NCBI RefSeq assembly: GCF_003946085.1
Contig: NZ_RHOB01000008.1
Span: forward strand, 1-64,000
Reading direction: 5' to 3'
Origin: Levilactobacillus angrenensis
Lineage (GTDB): Bacteria; Bacillota; Bacilli; Lactobacillales; Lactobacillaceae
DNA length: 64,000 bases
The position numbers and the translations under genes are program-made. A model generated the notes under the pieces. That model was not told where the DNA came from and ran no database searches. It was given only the letters and a program-made list of their open reading frames with translations. Position 1 is the stretch's first letter. Each line of letters opens with the position of its first letter. Shown here piece after piece: positions 52,663 through 61,536 of this stretch.

Positions 52663-53814
52663 CTAGAGACTGTAAGCTTTTTCAATGATTTCTTTGTAGG
52701 CGGATGCTGTCATTGTTTTTGAATTATCCAAAGTTAAATCATTTTGCATAGCCTTTTTAGAAATATCGGAGAATTCATTAGTATGGAGACCACCAAGTTC
52801 TTGCAGATTCGGTAAGTCAAACGAACTGATTAACTTTTTTAAAACGCTTACGCCGGCATGTGCAGTTTCTTCTACTGAGTCCAAAGGGGTGACGCCTAAG
52901 GCTTGAGCAATATCGGAAAAACGCTTCCAATTGGAGTCTAGGTTGTATTCAATTGTAGGCACTAACAGAAGTGCGTTAACCAAACCGTGTGGGAAATCGT
53001 GGAGCGCACCAATTGTTTCAGATAAGGCATGTACAGATCCAACATTTGCGTTGATAAAGGCCATTCCAGCAATAGAGGAAGCTACAAGCATGTTCTCTCT
53101 TGCATTAATATCCTTTGGATTTTTAAAAGCTTTTGGTAAATTTTCATAAACCAGCCGAATGGCTTGTAGCGCTAAGGCATCTGAGATGGGATTATGTACT
53201 TTGCACGTATATGCTTCGATAGCGTGGGTCATAACGTCCATCCCAGGACCGGCCGTGGCTTTAGCAGGTAAAGTTACTGTTAACTCAGGATCTAACAAGG
53301 CAATTGTTGGAATTAGATTTACCTCATCTTGGAACGCCATTTTAAAATGACGTTGGGTATCATCAATTACCGCGCAGAAGGTGACTTCACTCCCTGTCCC
53401 AGCGGTAGTTGGAATACAAATCATTGGGAGCATAGGCTTATTTAATGGCTTAGCGTCCCAGTCAGAGCATTTCCCACCATTTGTCATTAAAGCGCCAATT
53501 GCTTTTCCTTCGTCCATTGCGCTTCCTCCACCTAGAGCAATAATTAAATTTACTTTGTGAGCTTGGGCAACTTTGACGCCGTTTTCACAGTCGTAATCTC
53601 TGGGATTGGGTTGCACATCAGCGTATTCTTGTGACTTAATTTCCAAAGTATTTAGTGACTTCTGAATCCGATTCATAACACTGGAATCTTTGAAGAATGG
53701 ATCGCAAACAATTAAAGCGCTGGTTGCAGAAAGGGTTTTTGCAAGTGAACCAACATTATCTAATTCACCAGCACCAGAAATAATTCGTGTCTGATGATTA
53801 AATTGAAAATTCAT
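52663..53814 (-). CDS. Iron-containing alcohol dehydrogenase
   Basis: 383 residues, ATG behind CAGGAGGC. NAD-binding GGGSAMDEGKAIG, then TTAGTGSEVT, and metal ligands in GMDVMTHAIEAY and VHALSETIGALHDFPHGL. Oxidises or reduces a primary alcohol/aldehyde or 1,2-diol. First gene of the A+T-rich operon 53814-51319; probably controlled by the divergent MerR regulator at 53896. Confidence 0.92.
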   Translation of the reverse strand: MNFQFNHQTRIISGAGELDNVGSLAKTLSATSALIVCDPFFKDSSVMNRIQKSLNTLEIKSQEYADVQPNPRDYDCENGVKVAQAHKVNLIIALGGGSAMDEGKAIGALMTNGGKCSDWDAKPLNKPMLPMICIPTTAGTGSEVTFCAVIDDTQRHFKMAFQDEVNLIPTIALLDPELTVTLPAKATAGPGMDVMTHAIEAYTCKVHNPISDALALQAIRLVYENLPKAFKNPKDINARENMLVASSIAGMAFINANVGSVHALSETIGALHDFPHGLVNALLLVPTIEYNLDSNWKRFSDIAQALGVTPLDSVEETAHAGVSVLKKLISSFDLPNLQELGGLHTNEFSDISKKAMQNDLTLDNSKTMTASAYKEIIEKAYSL

Positions 53815-53859
53815 AAGATTGCCTCCTGATTTGTGATATCATTTACAATGTTAAGATAA

Positions 53860-53880
53860 ACCCTACAGTAACAATAGAGT
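53860..53880. promoter_or_regulatory. MerR-type operator dyad
   Basis: ACCCTA-N9-TAGAGT (53860-53880), an inverted pair with one mismatch, lying between the divergent MerR and alcohol dehydrogenase genes, at the position expected of a MerR operator that sits between -35 and -10. Confidence 0.5.
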
Positions 53881-53895
53881 AAAGGGGATTTTAAA

Positions 53896-54699
53896 ATGAA
53901 TACAAAGCAGTATCGAATAGGTGAGTTTGCCCGTCTGACAGGGGTTAAGAAGCAAACACTGTTATGGTATGACAAGATTGGATTGTTCAGTCCAGCTGAA
54001 GTTGGAGCAAATGGCTATCGTTACTATACGCTCAATCAATTTGATCTTTTTAGCGTCATCCGTAGTTTTCAAAGCATTGGCATGTCTCTGGAAGAAATAA
54101 AAAACATCTTACAAAATAGGAATCCACAATCCAGTCAAAAAATTTTTGCACAACAACTTAAAAAAGTTCAATCAGAAATCACTCTCGAAGAAAATTTAGC
54201 CAATTCTCTTCAGCAACGAATCGAAATAATTCGAGACGTTAAGGAAGTTAATACGCAATCAATTCGAATCGAAAATCAATCGGCTCAATTTTTATTTCGT
54301 TCAAAGAGTTTTAAGGATATTTCGCAAGAGGAGCAGGCAATGGAGATATCAAAGATATCAAATTTTCGATATCAAACTAATCAGTTTGGCAGTGCGCTAG
54401 GAGCAATGGTTAGTAGGAATAACTTCTTGAATGGTAAAACTATCTACAATTATTATTACTGCGAAGTCCGTGCGGAAGATAGTAATTATATTAAGCCACA
54501 GGGCACTTATTTAACGGGATTTTATCATGGAGATTATCGCGATACGTATAAGATTTACATGGAAATAAAGCGTTATGCACAGCAACACCATTTCGAACTG
54601 GGAGATTTTAGTTACGAACAGAGTTTAATTGATGAGACGCTTTCGGCGACTTCCCGGGAGTACTTGACACGTGTCTCTATTCCTCTTCGAGACAACTAA
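53896..54699 (+). CDS. MerR-family regulator with effector-binding domain
   Basis: 267 residues, ATG behind AAAGGGG. Winged helix (YRIGEFARLTGVKKQTLLWY, then GANGYRYYTLNQFD), a dimerising coiled coil (about 95-135), and a C-terminal BmrR/GyrI-like domain (about 150-265) with RSKSFKDISQEEQ and TYLTGFYHGDY, which normally binds a small hydrophobic ligand. Divergent from the alcohol dehydrogenase operon and presumably its activator. Strongly A+T-rich, as is the operon. Confidence 0.88.
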   Translation: MNTKQYRIGEFARLTGVKKQTLLWYDKIGLFSPAEVGANGYRYYTLNQFDLFSVIRSFQSIGMSLEEIKNILQNRNPQSSQKIFAQQLKKVQSEITLEENLANSLQQRIEIIRDVKEVNTQSIRIENQSAQFLFRSKSFKDISQEEQAMEISKISNFRYQTNQFGSALGAMVSRNNFLNGKTIYNYYYCEVRAEDSNYIKPQGTYLTGFYHGDYRDTYKIYMEIKRYAQQHHFELGDFSYEQSLIDETLSATSREYLTRVSIPLRDN

Positions 54700-54734
54700 T
54701 CCTATTATTGTAATGTGTAGAGGATATCAAAGAG

Positions 54735-54767
54735 TAAGTCTGGGATGAGTTCTCAGGCTTTTTTCTA
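54735..54767 (+). terminator. Terminator after the MerR gene
   Basis: AAGTCTGGG pairs with CTCAGGCTT with two wobble pairs, then TTTTTT. Confidence 0.6.
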
Positions 54768-55100
54768 ACGAATAGCTAGCGCCCTCAATCAGCGAAAACC
54801 TAAAGAAATCTGTAAGCTCGCCGTAAATCTACCAGATCAGGGGGATGTTGCCAGCGACTCTGCTATACTCGGGCCATCAATCACACGAGTAGGTCACTTT
54901 TCATCGGGATTTTAACGAAAATTGCCGATTGATGAGCAAACCAAGCCGTGTTGGTTCAGAAATTTGCTATACTATGAGCGGAAATGTGTTTGGTTCAGGA
55001 AAGCTTGTCAGGACAACTACTAGGAAGGATGTGCCTGCTAAAGACGACTGAATTCACCCCGTAATTTTTCCAAATTGGCGCTCGTGAAAATCAATTAATT
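54768..55100 (+). other. Non-coding region far upstream of the phosphoketolase gene
   Basis: No gene supported. CATCAATC (54875-54882) and GATTGATG (54927-54934) are inverted copies. TGTTGGTTCAGAAA (about 54949) and TGTTTGGTTCAGGAA (about 54987) are direct repeats. Two GCTATACT sequences (54862 and 54968) resemble -10 boxes, so additional start sites are possible. Confidence 0.4.
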
Positions 55101-55126
55101 TTATAATTGGTTCGTCCCAATTATAA
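55101..55126 (+). promoter_or_regulatory. Perfect inverted repeat upstream of the phosphoketolase promoter
   Basis: TTATAATTGG (55101-55110) - TTCGTC - CCAATTATAA (55117-55126) ends six bases before the -35 box; a probable operator or activator site. Confidence 0.6.
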
Positions 55127-55132
55127 AAAAGG

Positions 55133-55160
55133 TTGACTTTTCGGAAAACTTTAGTATGAT
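55133..55160 (+). promoter_or_regulatory. Phosphoketolase promoter
   Basis: TTGACT (55133-55138) and TATGAT (55155-55160), 16 bases apart, give a leader of about 70 bases before ATG 55240 with CGAAGGAG as ribosome site. Confidence 0.7.
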
Positions 55161-55239
55161 TAAAGAATACAAATTAGCTACGGCTGATTGACGTTAATTG
55201 TTGCAAAGCAAGTTACCTAACGAAGGAGTGTAAGAATTC

Positions 55240-57699
55240 ATGGCAGTAGATTACGATTCCAAGTCTTACTTGGAAAAAGTTGACGCTTGGTGGCGTGCCA
55301 CGACGTACCTTTCCGGTGGTATGATCTTCCTGAAGAGCAACCCATTGTTCTCAGTAACGAACACACCAATCCAAAAAGATGACGTTAAGGTGAAGCCTAT
55401 CGGGCACTGGGGTACGATCTCAGGACAAACGTTCCTGTACGCCCACGCCAACCGTTTGATCAACAAGTACGGCTTGAACATGTTCTATATCGGTGGTCCC
55501 GGTCACGGTGGCCAAGTTATGGTAACGAACTCTTACTTGGATGGGACTTACACGGATGCATATCCAGAAATCACCCAAGACCTTGAAGGGATGTCTCGCT
55601 TATACAAGCGCTTCTCCTTCCCTGGTGGTATCGGTTCCCACATGACTGCCCAAACGCCTGGTTCACTCCACGAAGGTGGGGAACTTGGTTACTCTCTTTC
55701 CCACGCAACTGGTGCTGTCTTAGACAACCCAGACCAAATCGCCTTCACTGTTGTTGGTGATGGGGAAGTTGAAACTGGCCCAGCCATGACTGCTTGGAAC
55801 TCCATCAAGTTCTTGAACCCTAAGAACGACGGTGCTGTTTTACCAATCCTTGACTTAAACGGCTTCAAGATTTCTAACCCAACGCTGTTCTCACGGATGA
55901 GCGATGACAAGATTGCTAAGTTCTTCGAAGGCTTAGGCTGGTCACCACGTTTCCTTGAAAACGACGATATCCACGATTACATGACTTATCACGAAAAGGC
56001 TGCGCAATTATTTGACCAAGCCATCGCTGATATCCAACAAATCCAAAAGGATGCCCGCGAAAACGGCAAGTACGAAGATGGGACTATCCCAGCTTGGCCA
56101 GTTGTTATCGCTCGTTTGCCTAAAGGTTGGGGCGGTCCTCAAAAGAACCCAGCCGGCGAACCTATCGAAGGCTCCTTCCGTGCTCACCAAGTTCCGCTTG
56201 GCTTGAGCCAAAACAACTTTGATGAATTACCACAATTCGAAGCTTGGATGAACTCATACAAGCCAGCTGAATTATTCAACACTGATGGTTCATTGAAGGC
56301 AGAAGTCGCTGACTTTGCACCTAAGGGTGACAAGCGGATGGCTGCTAACCCAGTTGCTAACGGTGGCCGTGTTCGCGGTGCCAAGGCCGACATGCTCGAC
56401 TTGCCTAACTGGAAAGACTACGCTAACGACATCAACGAAAACAACCGTGGGACGCAATTGCCAGATGGCAACAAGAACATGGACATGAACGTTCTGTCAA
56501 CCTTCTTCGCTGGCGTTGCTACGAAGAACCCATCATCATTCCGGATCTTCGGACCTGATGAAACGATGTCTAACCGTCTTTGGGAAATGTTCAAGATTAC
56601 CAACCGTCAATGGATGAGTAAGGTCAAGGAACCAAATGACCAATACGAAGCTCCTGAAGGTCGTATCTTGGATGCCCAATTATCAGAACACCAAGCTGAA
56701 GGTTGGCTTGAAGGTTACACCTTAACTGGTCGTACCGGTGTGTTCACGTCTTACGAATCATTCTTGCGGGTTGTCGACTCAATGACGACGCAACACTTCA
56801 AGTGGATCCGTCAGGCCGCCGCAGAACCATGGCGTAACGATTACCCATCCCTGAACTTGGTCTCAACTTCCACTGTGTTCCAACAAGACCACAACGGTTA
56901 CACCCACCAAGATCCAGGTATGCTGACTCACTTGGCAGAAAAGAAGTCTAACTTCATCCGCCAATACCTGCCAGCTGATGGGAACACGTTATTGGCTGTC
57001 TTTGACCGGGCCTTCAAGGACCGTCAAAAGGTTAACCATATTGTTGCTTCCAAGCAACCTCGTCAACAATGGTTCTCAATCGATGAAGCTGAAGAACTGG
57101 CTACGACTGGTTTGAAGACGATCGACTGGGCTTCTACTGTTGCTGAAGGCGAAGATGCTGATATCGTCTTTGCTTCTGCTGGTGTTGAACCAACCATCGA
57201 AACGCTGGCTGCTGTTGACTTGATCAACGATGCCTTCCCAGCTGTTAAGATGCGTTACGTCAACGTGGTTGAATTAGAACGTCTGCAAAAGAAGAACGGG
57301 CCTTTAAACGACGACCGTGCTTTGAGCGATGCTGAATTCAGTTCACTCTTCGGCGAATCCGGGACTCCTGTTGTCTTTGGTTTCCACGGTTACGAAGACT
57401 TGATCGAATCCTTCTTCTACGAACGTCAACACTTAGGCTTACACGTTCACGGTTACCGTGAAGACGGTGATATCACGACTGCTTACGACATGCGTGTATA
57501 CTCCGAACTTGACCGGTTCCACCAAGCCAAGGATGCTGCGAACACCTTAGCTGCTAAGGGCGTTATTGACGAAGCTGCCGCAAAGGCCTTCGACAAGAAG
57601 ATGGATGACATCTTAGCTAAGCACTTCAAGGTTACCCGTGACGAAGGTCATGATATTGAAGAATTCACGAAGTGGGCATGGACCCCATTGAAGAAGTAA
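55240..57699 (+). CDS. xpkA: Xylulose-5-phosphate/fructose-6-phosphate phosphoketolase
   Basis: 819 residues, full length for the family. Cleaves xylulose 5-phosphate (and possibly fructose 6-phosphate) with phosphate to acetyl phosphate, the central step of heterofermentation. Thiamine diphosphate enzyme: [20 protein letters not shown], then [15 protein letters not shown], the [19 protein letters not shown] metal/TPP motif and [16 protein letters not shown]. The C-terminal part has [20 protein letters not shown]. Very strong codon bias (GGT, AAC, GAA, AAG) marks one of the most highly expressed genes in the window. Monocistronic between its own promoter and terminator. Confidence 0.97.
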   Translation: MAVDYDSKSYLEKVDAWWRATTYLSGGMIFLKSNPLFSVTNTPIQKDDVKVKPIGHWGTISGQTFLYAHANRLINKYGLNMFYIGGPGHGGQVMVTNSYLDGTYTDAYPEITQDLEGMSRLYKRFSFPGGIGSHMTAQTPGSLHEGGELGYSLSHATGAVLDNPDQIAFTVVGDGEVETGPAMTAWNSIKFLNPKNDGAVLPILDLNGFKISNPTLFSRMSDDKIAKFFEGLGWSPRFLENDDIHDYMTYHEKAAQLFDQAIADIQQIQKDARENGKYEDGTIPAWPVVIARLPKGWGGPQKNPAGEPIEGSFRAHQVPLGLSQNNFDELPQFEAWMNSYKPAELFNTDGSLKAEVADFAPKGDKRMAANPVANGGRVRGAKADMLDLPNWKDYANDINENNRGTQLPDGNKNMDMNVLSTFFAGVATKNPSSFRIFGPDETMSNRLWEMFKITNRQWMSKVKEPNDQYEAPEGRILDAQLSEHQAEGWLEGYTLTGRTGVFTSYESFLRVVDSMTTQHFKWIRQAAAEPWRNDYPSLNLVSTSTVFQQDHNGYTHQDPGMLTHLAEKKSNFIRQYLPADGNTLLAVFDRAFKDRQKVNHIVASKQPRQQWFSIDEAEELATTGLKTIDWASTVAEGEDADIVFASAGVEPTIETLAAVDLINDAFPAVKMRYVNVVELERLQKKNGPLNDDRALSDAEFSSLFGESGTPVVFGFHGYEDLIESFFYERQHLGLHVHGYREDGDITTAYDMRVYSELDRFHQAKDAANTLAAKGVIDEAAAKAFDKKMDDILAKHFKVTRDEGHDIEEFTKWAWTPLKK

Positions 57700-57744
57700 T
57701 TCTTCGATTCAACTAACTTAACATTTCGCGCGTCAGGCGCAGGA

Positions 57745-57776
57745 AAGGATCAACTCATTTTGTGGGTTGGTCTTTT
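57745..57776 (+). terminator. Terminator after xpkA
   Basis: GATCAACTCA pairs with TGGGTTGGTC (with wobble) around TTTTG, then TTTTT. Confidence 0.8.
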
Positions 57777-57904
57777 TCGTTTTGCCATAAATTTTGAAAC
57801 GGCGGTTTACTTTTACAGAGTAACGCTTCATAATGGTGGATATAGTCTTGGTTAATTCGGTGATGAACTAATAACATAGTGACACAGTGAGCGAGGTGAG
57901 AGAG

Positions 57905-58852
57905 ATGCAGAGTAATCAGCGAATTGCAGAGTTGATGGTCCGACTAATGTCCGGCGAAACGCTCAAGCAAAGCGATTTGGAAGCCAAATACGGCGTCAGT
58001 CGGCGAACTTGCCAGCGGGACTTTGCGTATATTCGGCGCGCACTCTCGGAGTACGTCGCTGGAAATTTGCTGGAAGAGCAGGGCACTTACCGGCTGGCCC
58101 GGCAAAGCGAAGAGACAGACTTTGAAATGGCGCTGACCACCAGCAACATTCTCATCGGCTCGCGGGCCTTGGATCAAGACGAGTTAAGCGGCACGCTGGA
58201 CTTTTTGGTGGGTAGCCTCTCTCCGCAAATGCAAGCGGCCGTGCGTCAACAGCTGACGTTGTCGCGCGGCAGTTATGTGCCACTGTCACGGGCCAAGCCA
58301 TTGTTGAAGCGGTTAAAAGAAATGACCGAAAGCATCGCGCAGACGCAGCGGTTAGTCTTCACGTATCGTGGCAGTAGTGGTGATGATCAAAAGCCCCAAG
58401 TCCATCACGCTCAGCCAGTTGCCTTGTTCTTTGAAACGTACTACTTCTACGTGGCGATGCTGAGCGAAGAGCACGGGGGTTACTGGTTGTATCGGCTCGA
58501 TCGCATCGTCGAGATCTTGGCGCAGTTACCCGGTGAGAAGCTGGACTACGCCAAACGTTTTTCGCTCCAGGAGCACCGCAACTACACGTACTTGCTGGAT
58601 ACCGGCGAACTCACGCAGATTCGCTTCCTATACCGCAATTATCCGCAAACGGCGCTAGACCATTTTCCCGGGTCGCGCATCATCAAGCAAAATGCCGATG
58701 GCAGCTGCGTTATCGAAGCCTACGTCAAGACAGACGGGGCCATGCTGTGGCTCTTGAGCCAAGGGGCCGGACTGCGCGTGCTGTCGCCGGTCTCACTGGT
58801 GCGCCGGGTGCGCGATGCACTGGCTGCTGCGCGCAATCAGTATGATGATTAG
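57905..58852 (+). CDS. WYL-domain transcriptional regulator
   Basis: 315 residues from ATG 57905 after AGGTGAGAGAG. An N-terminal HTH (RIAELMVRLMSGETLKQSDL, then KYGVSRRTCQRDFAYIRRAL) and a WYL domain (about 140-240: QPVALFFETYYFYVAMLSEE, YRLDRIVEI) with a C-terminal WCX extension ending VSLVRRVRDALAAA. Such proteins sense nucleic-acid or small ligands and regulate DNA repair or catabolic genes. The target is not evident; its neighbours are xpkA and a secreted protein. GTG 57887 is a longer alternative start. Confidence 0.85.
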   Translation: MQSNQRIAELMVRLMSGETLKQSDLEAKYGVSRRTCQRDFAYIRRALSEYVAGNLLEEQGTYRLARQSEETDFEMALTTSNILIGSRALDQDELSGTLDFLVGSLSPQMQAAVRQQLTLSRGSYVPLSRAKPLLKRLKEMTESIAQTQRLVFTYRGSSGDDQKPQVHHAQPVALFFETYYFYVAMLSEEHGGYWLYRLDRIVEILAQLPGEKLDYAKRFSLQEHRNYTYLLDTGELTQIRFLYRNYPQTALDHFPGSRIIKQNADGSCVIEAYVKTDGAMLWLLSQGAGLRVLSPVSLVRRVRDALAAARNQYDD

Positions 58853-58882
58853 GTGGGAGACATTTAAATAGTCAGTTAGGTC

Positions 58883-58913
58883 AAGGTCACGTCAATTGGC
58901 GTGGCCTTTTTTG
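58883..58913 (+). terminator. Terminator after the WYL gene
   Basis: AAGGTCACG pairs with CGTGGCCTT, then TTTTT. Confidence 0.8.
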
Positions 58914-58948
58914 GGACTTTTTTAGTCGGACAGAGAGCCAGCGCCAAA

Positions 58949-58973
58949 TTGTGGCACCCCCATTTTGTATAAT
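58949..58973 (+). promoter_or_regulatory. Conserved TTGTGRCACCCCCA-N5-TATAAT promoter motif, copy 3
   Basis: TTGTGGCACCCCCA, five bases, TATAAT: same 14-mer (one base different) and same spacing as at 34835 and 36250, although the flanking DNA is unrelated. It lies 52 bases before the ATG of the secreted protein at 59025. Confidence 0.75.
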
Positions 58974-59024
58974 CAAGTCAGTGCTTGGCAGTGAGACTAA
59001 GCCAAATAAGGAGGACACATACAT

Positions 59025-59672
59025 ATGAAAATGCTTAAATTTGTTAGCGCGTTGTTAGTAGCGGCGGGGTGTGGCTTGTTTGCCAGCGGGGCCGGGACGA
59101 CGCTCACGTCAGCGCAAGCGGCGGTCAAGACGCACAAGGTGACGAAGCTACCGAAGACTTTTCGGGGAACATGGTACAACAAAGGTCATAAGTTTAAGGT
59201 AACGGCCAAGAAATTTGGCCCATCGACTTATCGTAAGAAGCATGATACCAACGCTATTGCTAGTAGCGAGCGGTACTTCATGCCATATACTTTAAGCAAA
59301 CCCAAGCACACCATGTATTTGGTCACCAGCATGGGTATCAACACGATTCGACGGACAAAGATTGGCGGACGGGCCGTGCTGATTCGGTATGATCAACAGG
59401 AACATGGCAATCAGTTGATCATTTACACCAAGGCGAAAAAGGCCAAGCAACAAAAGAATATTTTCGCCACCAATCCCTTTGGTATCAACATTTCGACGCG
59501 TAAGGATGCGCTGAATAATCAAAAGGGTTACCGCAAGATGAATCCAACGGTGAAAAAATACCTACGGCAAGCCACGAAAAAGAAGGTTGATAAAATCAAC
59601 GCCAAACCATTTAAGGGGATTAAGATTACTTCCTACACGGCGTACGGCTTCTTTAATAAAGTTGTTGGCTAG
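59025..59672 (+). CDS. Small secreted 'GTWY' family protein, distant paralog
   Basis: 215 residues from ATG 59025 behind AAGGAGG. Signal peptide to about residue 33 (SAQAA), then THKVTKLPKTFRGTWYNKGH, a Lys/Arg-rich body and a Gly-Phe-rich end (AYGFFNKVVG). The LPK-x-FRGTWY motif and layout match A1, B1 and B2 near 35 kb, and it shares their promoter motif, so it belongs to the same regulon-like family. Function unknown. No terminator with a T run is visible after it, but AGCAAT-CAT-ATTGCT is a small hairpin. Confidence 0.75.
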   Translation: MKMLKFVSALLVAAGCGLFASGAGTTLTSAQAAVKTHKVTKLPKTFRGTWYNKGHKFKVTAKKFGPSTYRKKHDTNAIASSERYFMPYTLSKPKHTMYLVTSMGINTIRRTKIGGRAVLIRYDQQEHGNQLIIYTKAKKAKQQKNIFATNPFGINISTRKDALNNQKGYRKMNPTVKKYLRQATKKKVDKINAKPFKGIKITSYTAYGFFNKVVG

Positions 59673-59785
59673 CAATCATATTGCTGGTAATGGCTACGGC
59701 GATTTGCTATCTTTAATACTCAGAAAGGTGGGTTGCTGCCATTGCCTAGGAACAGATTAAAGAATGGCGTTGGCAGAGACAAGCA

Positions 59786-60181
59786 ATGCAGACAAAGTTA
59801 GTTTATCCCATCATCGCGCAAGAAAATGATGATGCGGATGGCCATTACTTCGTGGGGTTCACGCCGAATCTTCCGGGAGTGGTTACCCATGGCGGAACGT
59901 TAGTCGACTTGGTCATCAATGCAGAAGATGCCATTGCAACGATGTTAGATGGCGAGTCCTATCCAGCAGTTCAGGATCCACGAAAATGGACGCTGCAGGC
60001 CAATGAATCAATCATCTACGTGACTGTTGACATAACAGCTTGGCAGCGAAGAAACGCGCGCAAGGTCAGACGAACCATCGCAGTGCCACAGTACCTTAGC
60101 GAGATGGTTGACCAGCGAAAAATTGATGTTTCCCGACTCACGATTGAGGCATTGGAAGACGTCTTCCGTGCGGATCGCTAG
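59786..60181 (+). CDS. HicB-like antitoxin-fold protein, orphan
   Basis: 131 residues. An N-terminal HicB fold (YPIIAQENDDADGHYFVGFT, PNLPGVVTHGGT, ADAIATMLDG-like helix) is followed by a ribbon-helix-helix-like end (TIAVPQYLSEMVDQRKIDVS). HicB normally neutralises the HicA mRNA interferase encoded next to it. No hicA is visible up- or downstream, so this is an orphan that may act as a regulator. The ribosome site is poor (AGAGACAAG). Confidence 0.75.
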   Translation: MQTKLVYPIIAQENDDADGHYFVGFTPNLPGVVTHGGTLVDLVINAEDAIATMLDGESYPAVQDPRKWTLQANESIIYVTVDITAWQRRNARKVRRTIAVPQYLSEMVDQRKIDVSRLTIEALEDVFRADR

Positions 60182-60201
60182 TTCAAGATGATAGAGACAC
60201 C

Positions 60202-60252
60202 AAAAGGACATCCCTACCGGCAATCGTATTGCTGGTAAGGATGTCCTTTTTG
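60202..60252. terminator. Bidirectional terminator between hicB-like gene and ugp operon
   Basis: AAAAGGACATCCCTACCGGCAAT region pairs with ATTGCTGGTAAGGATGTCCTTTTT, T runs on both strands. It closes two convergent transcripts. Confidence 0.9.
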
Positions 60253-60276
60253 ATACTTCACGTCAGCTGATTAAGC

Positions 60277-61536
60277 CTATTCGCCATCCGTCTGCAAAGC
60301 CGTCAACTTCCGCTGCAACTGGGCCAATCCTTGTTTGGGCGTCGTTTGCAAGGCTGCCAACTCGTCGGCGACCTGGGTAGCGGCGTCTTGCGTTTCACTG
60401 TAACCGTAGAAGGCGGTGTCGGGTTTGCCGTATGGCAGGGACTTGACGGTAGCCTTGGCCGCTGGGTTCTTGGCCAGGTAGTCGCGGTAATCTTGGCTCC
60501 GTAAGGCCTTGGTGGTCAGTGGCAGGTAGCCCGTGGCCTTGGCCCATTTGAGCGTCTGCTTTTCGGCCAACAGGAATTTCATTAATGCCGCAGCCCCGCG
60601 ACGTTGCGCCGGAGACGCTGAGCTGAACATGACCAGCTCGTTGCCTTGTACGGCGTAGACCCGCGGATTGCCCCGGAAACTCGGCATCTTGGCGGCGGAC
60701 CAGTGAAGCCCTTTAGGCGTGTTGGCCTGCATGATACCGATGGCCGCGGAAGTTCCCGTGTAAAAGAGCGTCTTGCCCTTGAGGAAGCGGACGTTACCGA
60801 AGCCATCCGTTCCTGCGGTGGCGGCCGTTTGGTGTTTGATCATTTGGTAGATCACGTCAGTTGCTGCTAGCATCCGGGGACTCGACAGCTGAGGATGCTT
60901 GGCGACCAGTGGGGTGCCGGCTTGACAGGCTAAGGCGCTCCACTGTGGCCGGAAGGTTTGGTCGAGGGCGAGTCCCGTGTAGCCGTTGGCGTGGGCCTTC
61001 GCCGCGTCACGCGCCAGGTCGTTCCAGGTCCGCGGAACGGTCAAATGAAGCTGCCGCAAGAGGTCTTGATTGTAGAAGAGCAGACCGATCGACTTGGAAA
61101 AAGGCATGGCGTAGGTCTTCCCATGATATTGGCTGACTTGGCGCAATGTAGGATCAATGCGGTTGAGCGTGCGCTTGGTAATGTAGCCGTTGAGCGGAAC
61201 GATAAATTTGCCGTGCAAATAATCGGGAACGTTGGTGTAAGTGGTCTGCGCCAACGTTGGTAGCGTCTGTGATTTGGCGGCGGCCGTGATTTTTTGCTGG
61301 ACGTTGGCAAAGTTACCCTGACCGCTGGCGACCACGCGATACTTGGTCTGGGAATGGTTGAAATCGCGAATCATGGCGTTGAGCGTCTGCTGGCTGGTTC
61401 CGGTCATACCGTGCCAGAAGGTCACCGTGGTCCGTTTGGTCGGCGCGGGCGCTGTCGTTTGGCGACCACAAGCACCGAGCACGCCCACCAGGCCGAGGGC
61501 GGCCATGATTAGCAGATAGCGAGATAATTTTTTCAT
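60277..61536 (-). CDS. ugpB: Sugar-phosphate ABC transporter substrate-binding lipoprotein (UgpB-like)
   Basis: 419 residues from ATG 61536 (AAAGGA nine bases upstream). Lipoprotein signal with lipobox GVLGAC; mature protein WHGMTGTSQQTLNAMIRDFN, later MPFSKSIGLLFYNQDLL and GTSAAIGIM, which are UgpB/MalE-cluster features. WHGMTG is the usual signature for glycerol-3-phosphate binders. Last gene of the operon ATPase-UgpA-UgpE-UgpB, overlapping the UgpE gene by 4 bases. Confidence 0.85.
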   Translation of the reverse strand: MKKLSRYLLIMAALGLVGVLGACGRQTTAPAPTKRTTVTFWHGMTGTSQQTLNAMIRDFNHSQTKYRVVASGQGNFANVQQKITAAAKSQTLPTLAQTTYTNVPDYLHGKFIVPLNGYITKRTLNRIDPTLRQVSQYHGKTYAMPFSKSIGLLFYNQDLLRQLHLTVPRTWNDLARDAAKAHANGYTGLALDQTFRPQWSALACQAGTPLVAKHPQLSSPRMLAATDVIYQMIKHQTAATAGTDGFGNVRFLKGKTLFYTGTSAAIGIMQANTPKGLHWSAAKMPSFRGNPRVYAVQGNELVMFSSASPAQRRGAAALMKFLLAEKQTLKWAKATGYLPLTTKALRSQDYRDYLAKNPAAKATVKSLPYGKPDTAFYGYSETQDAATQVADELAALQTTPKQGLAQLQRKLTALQTDGE

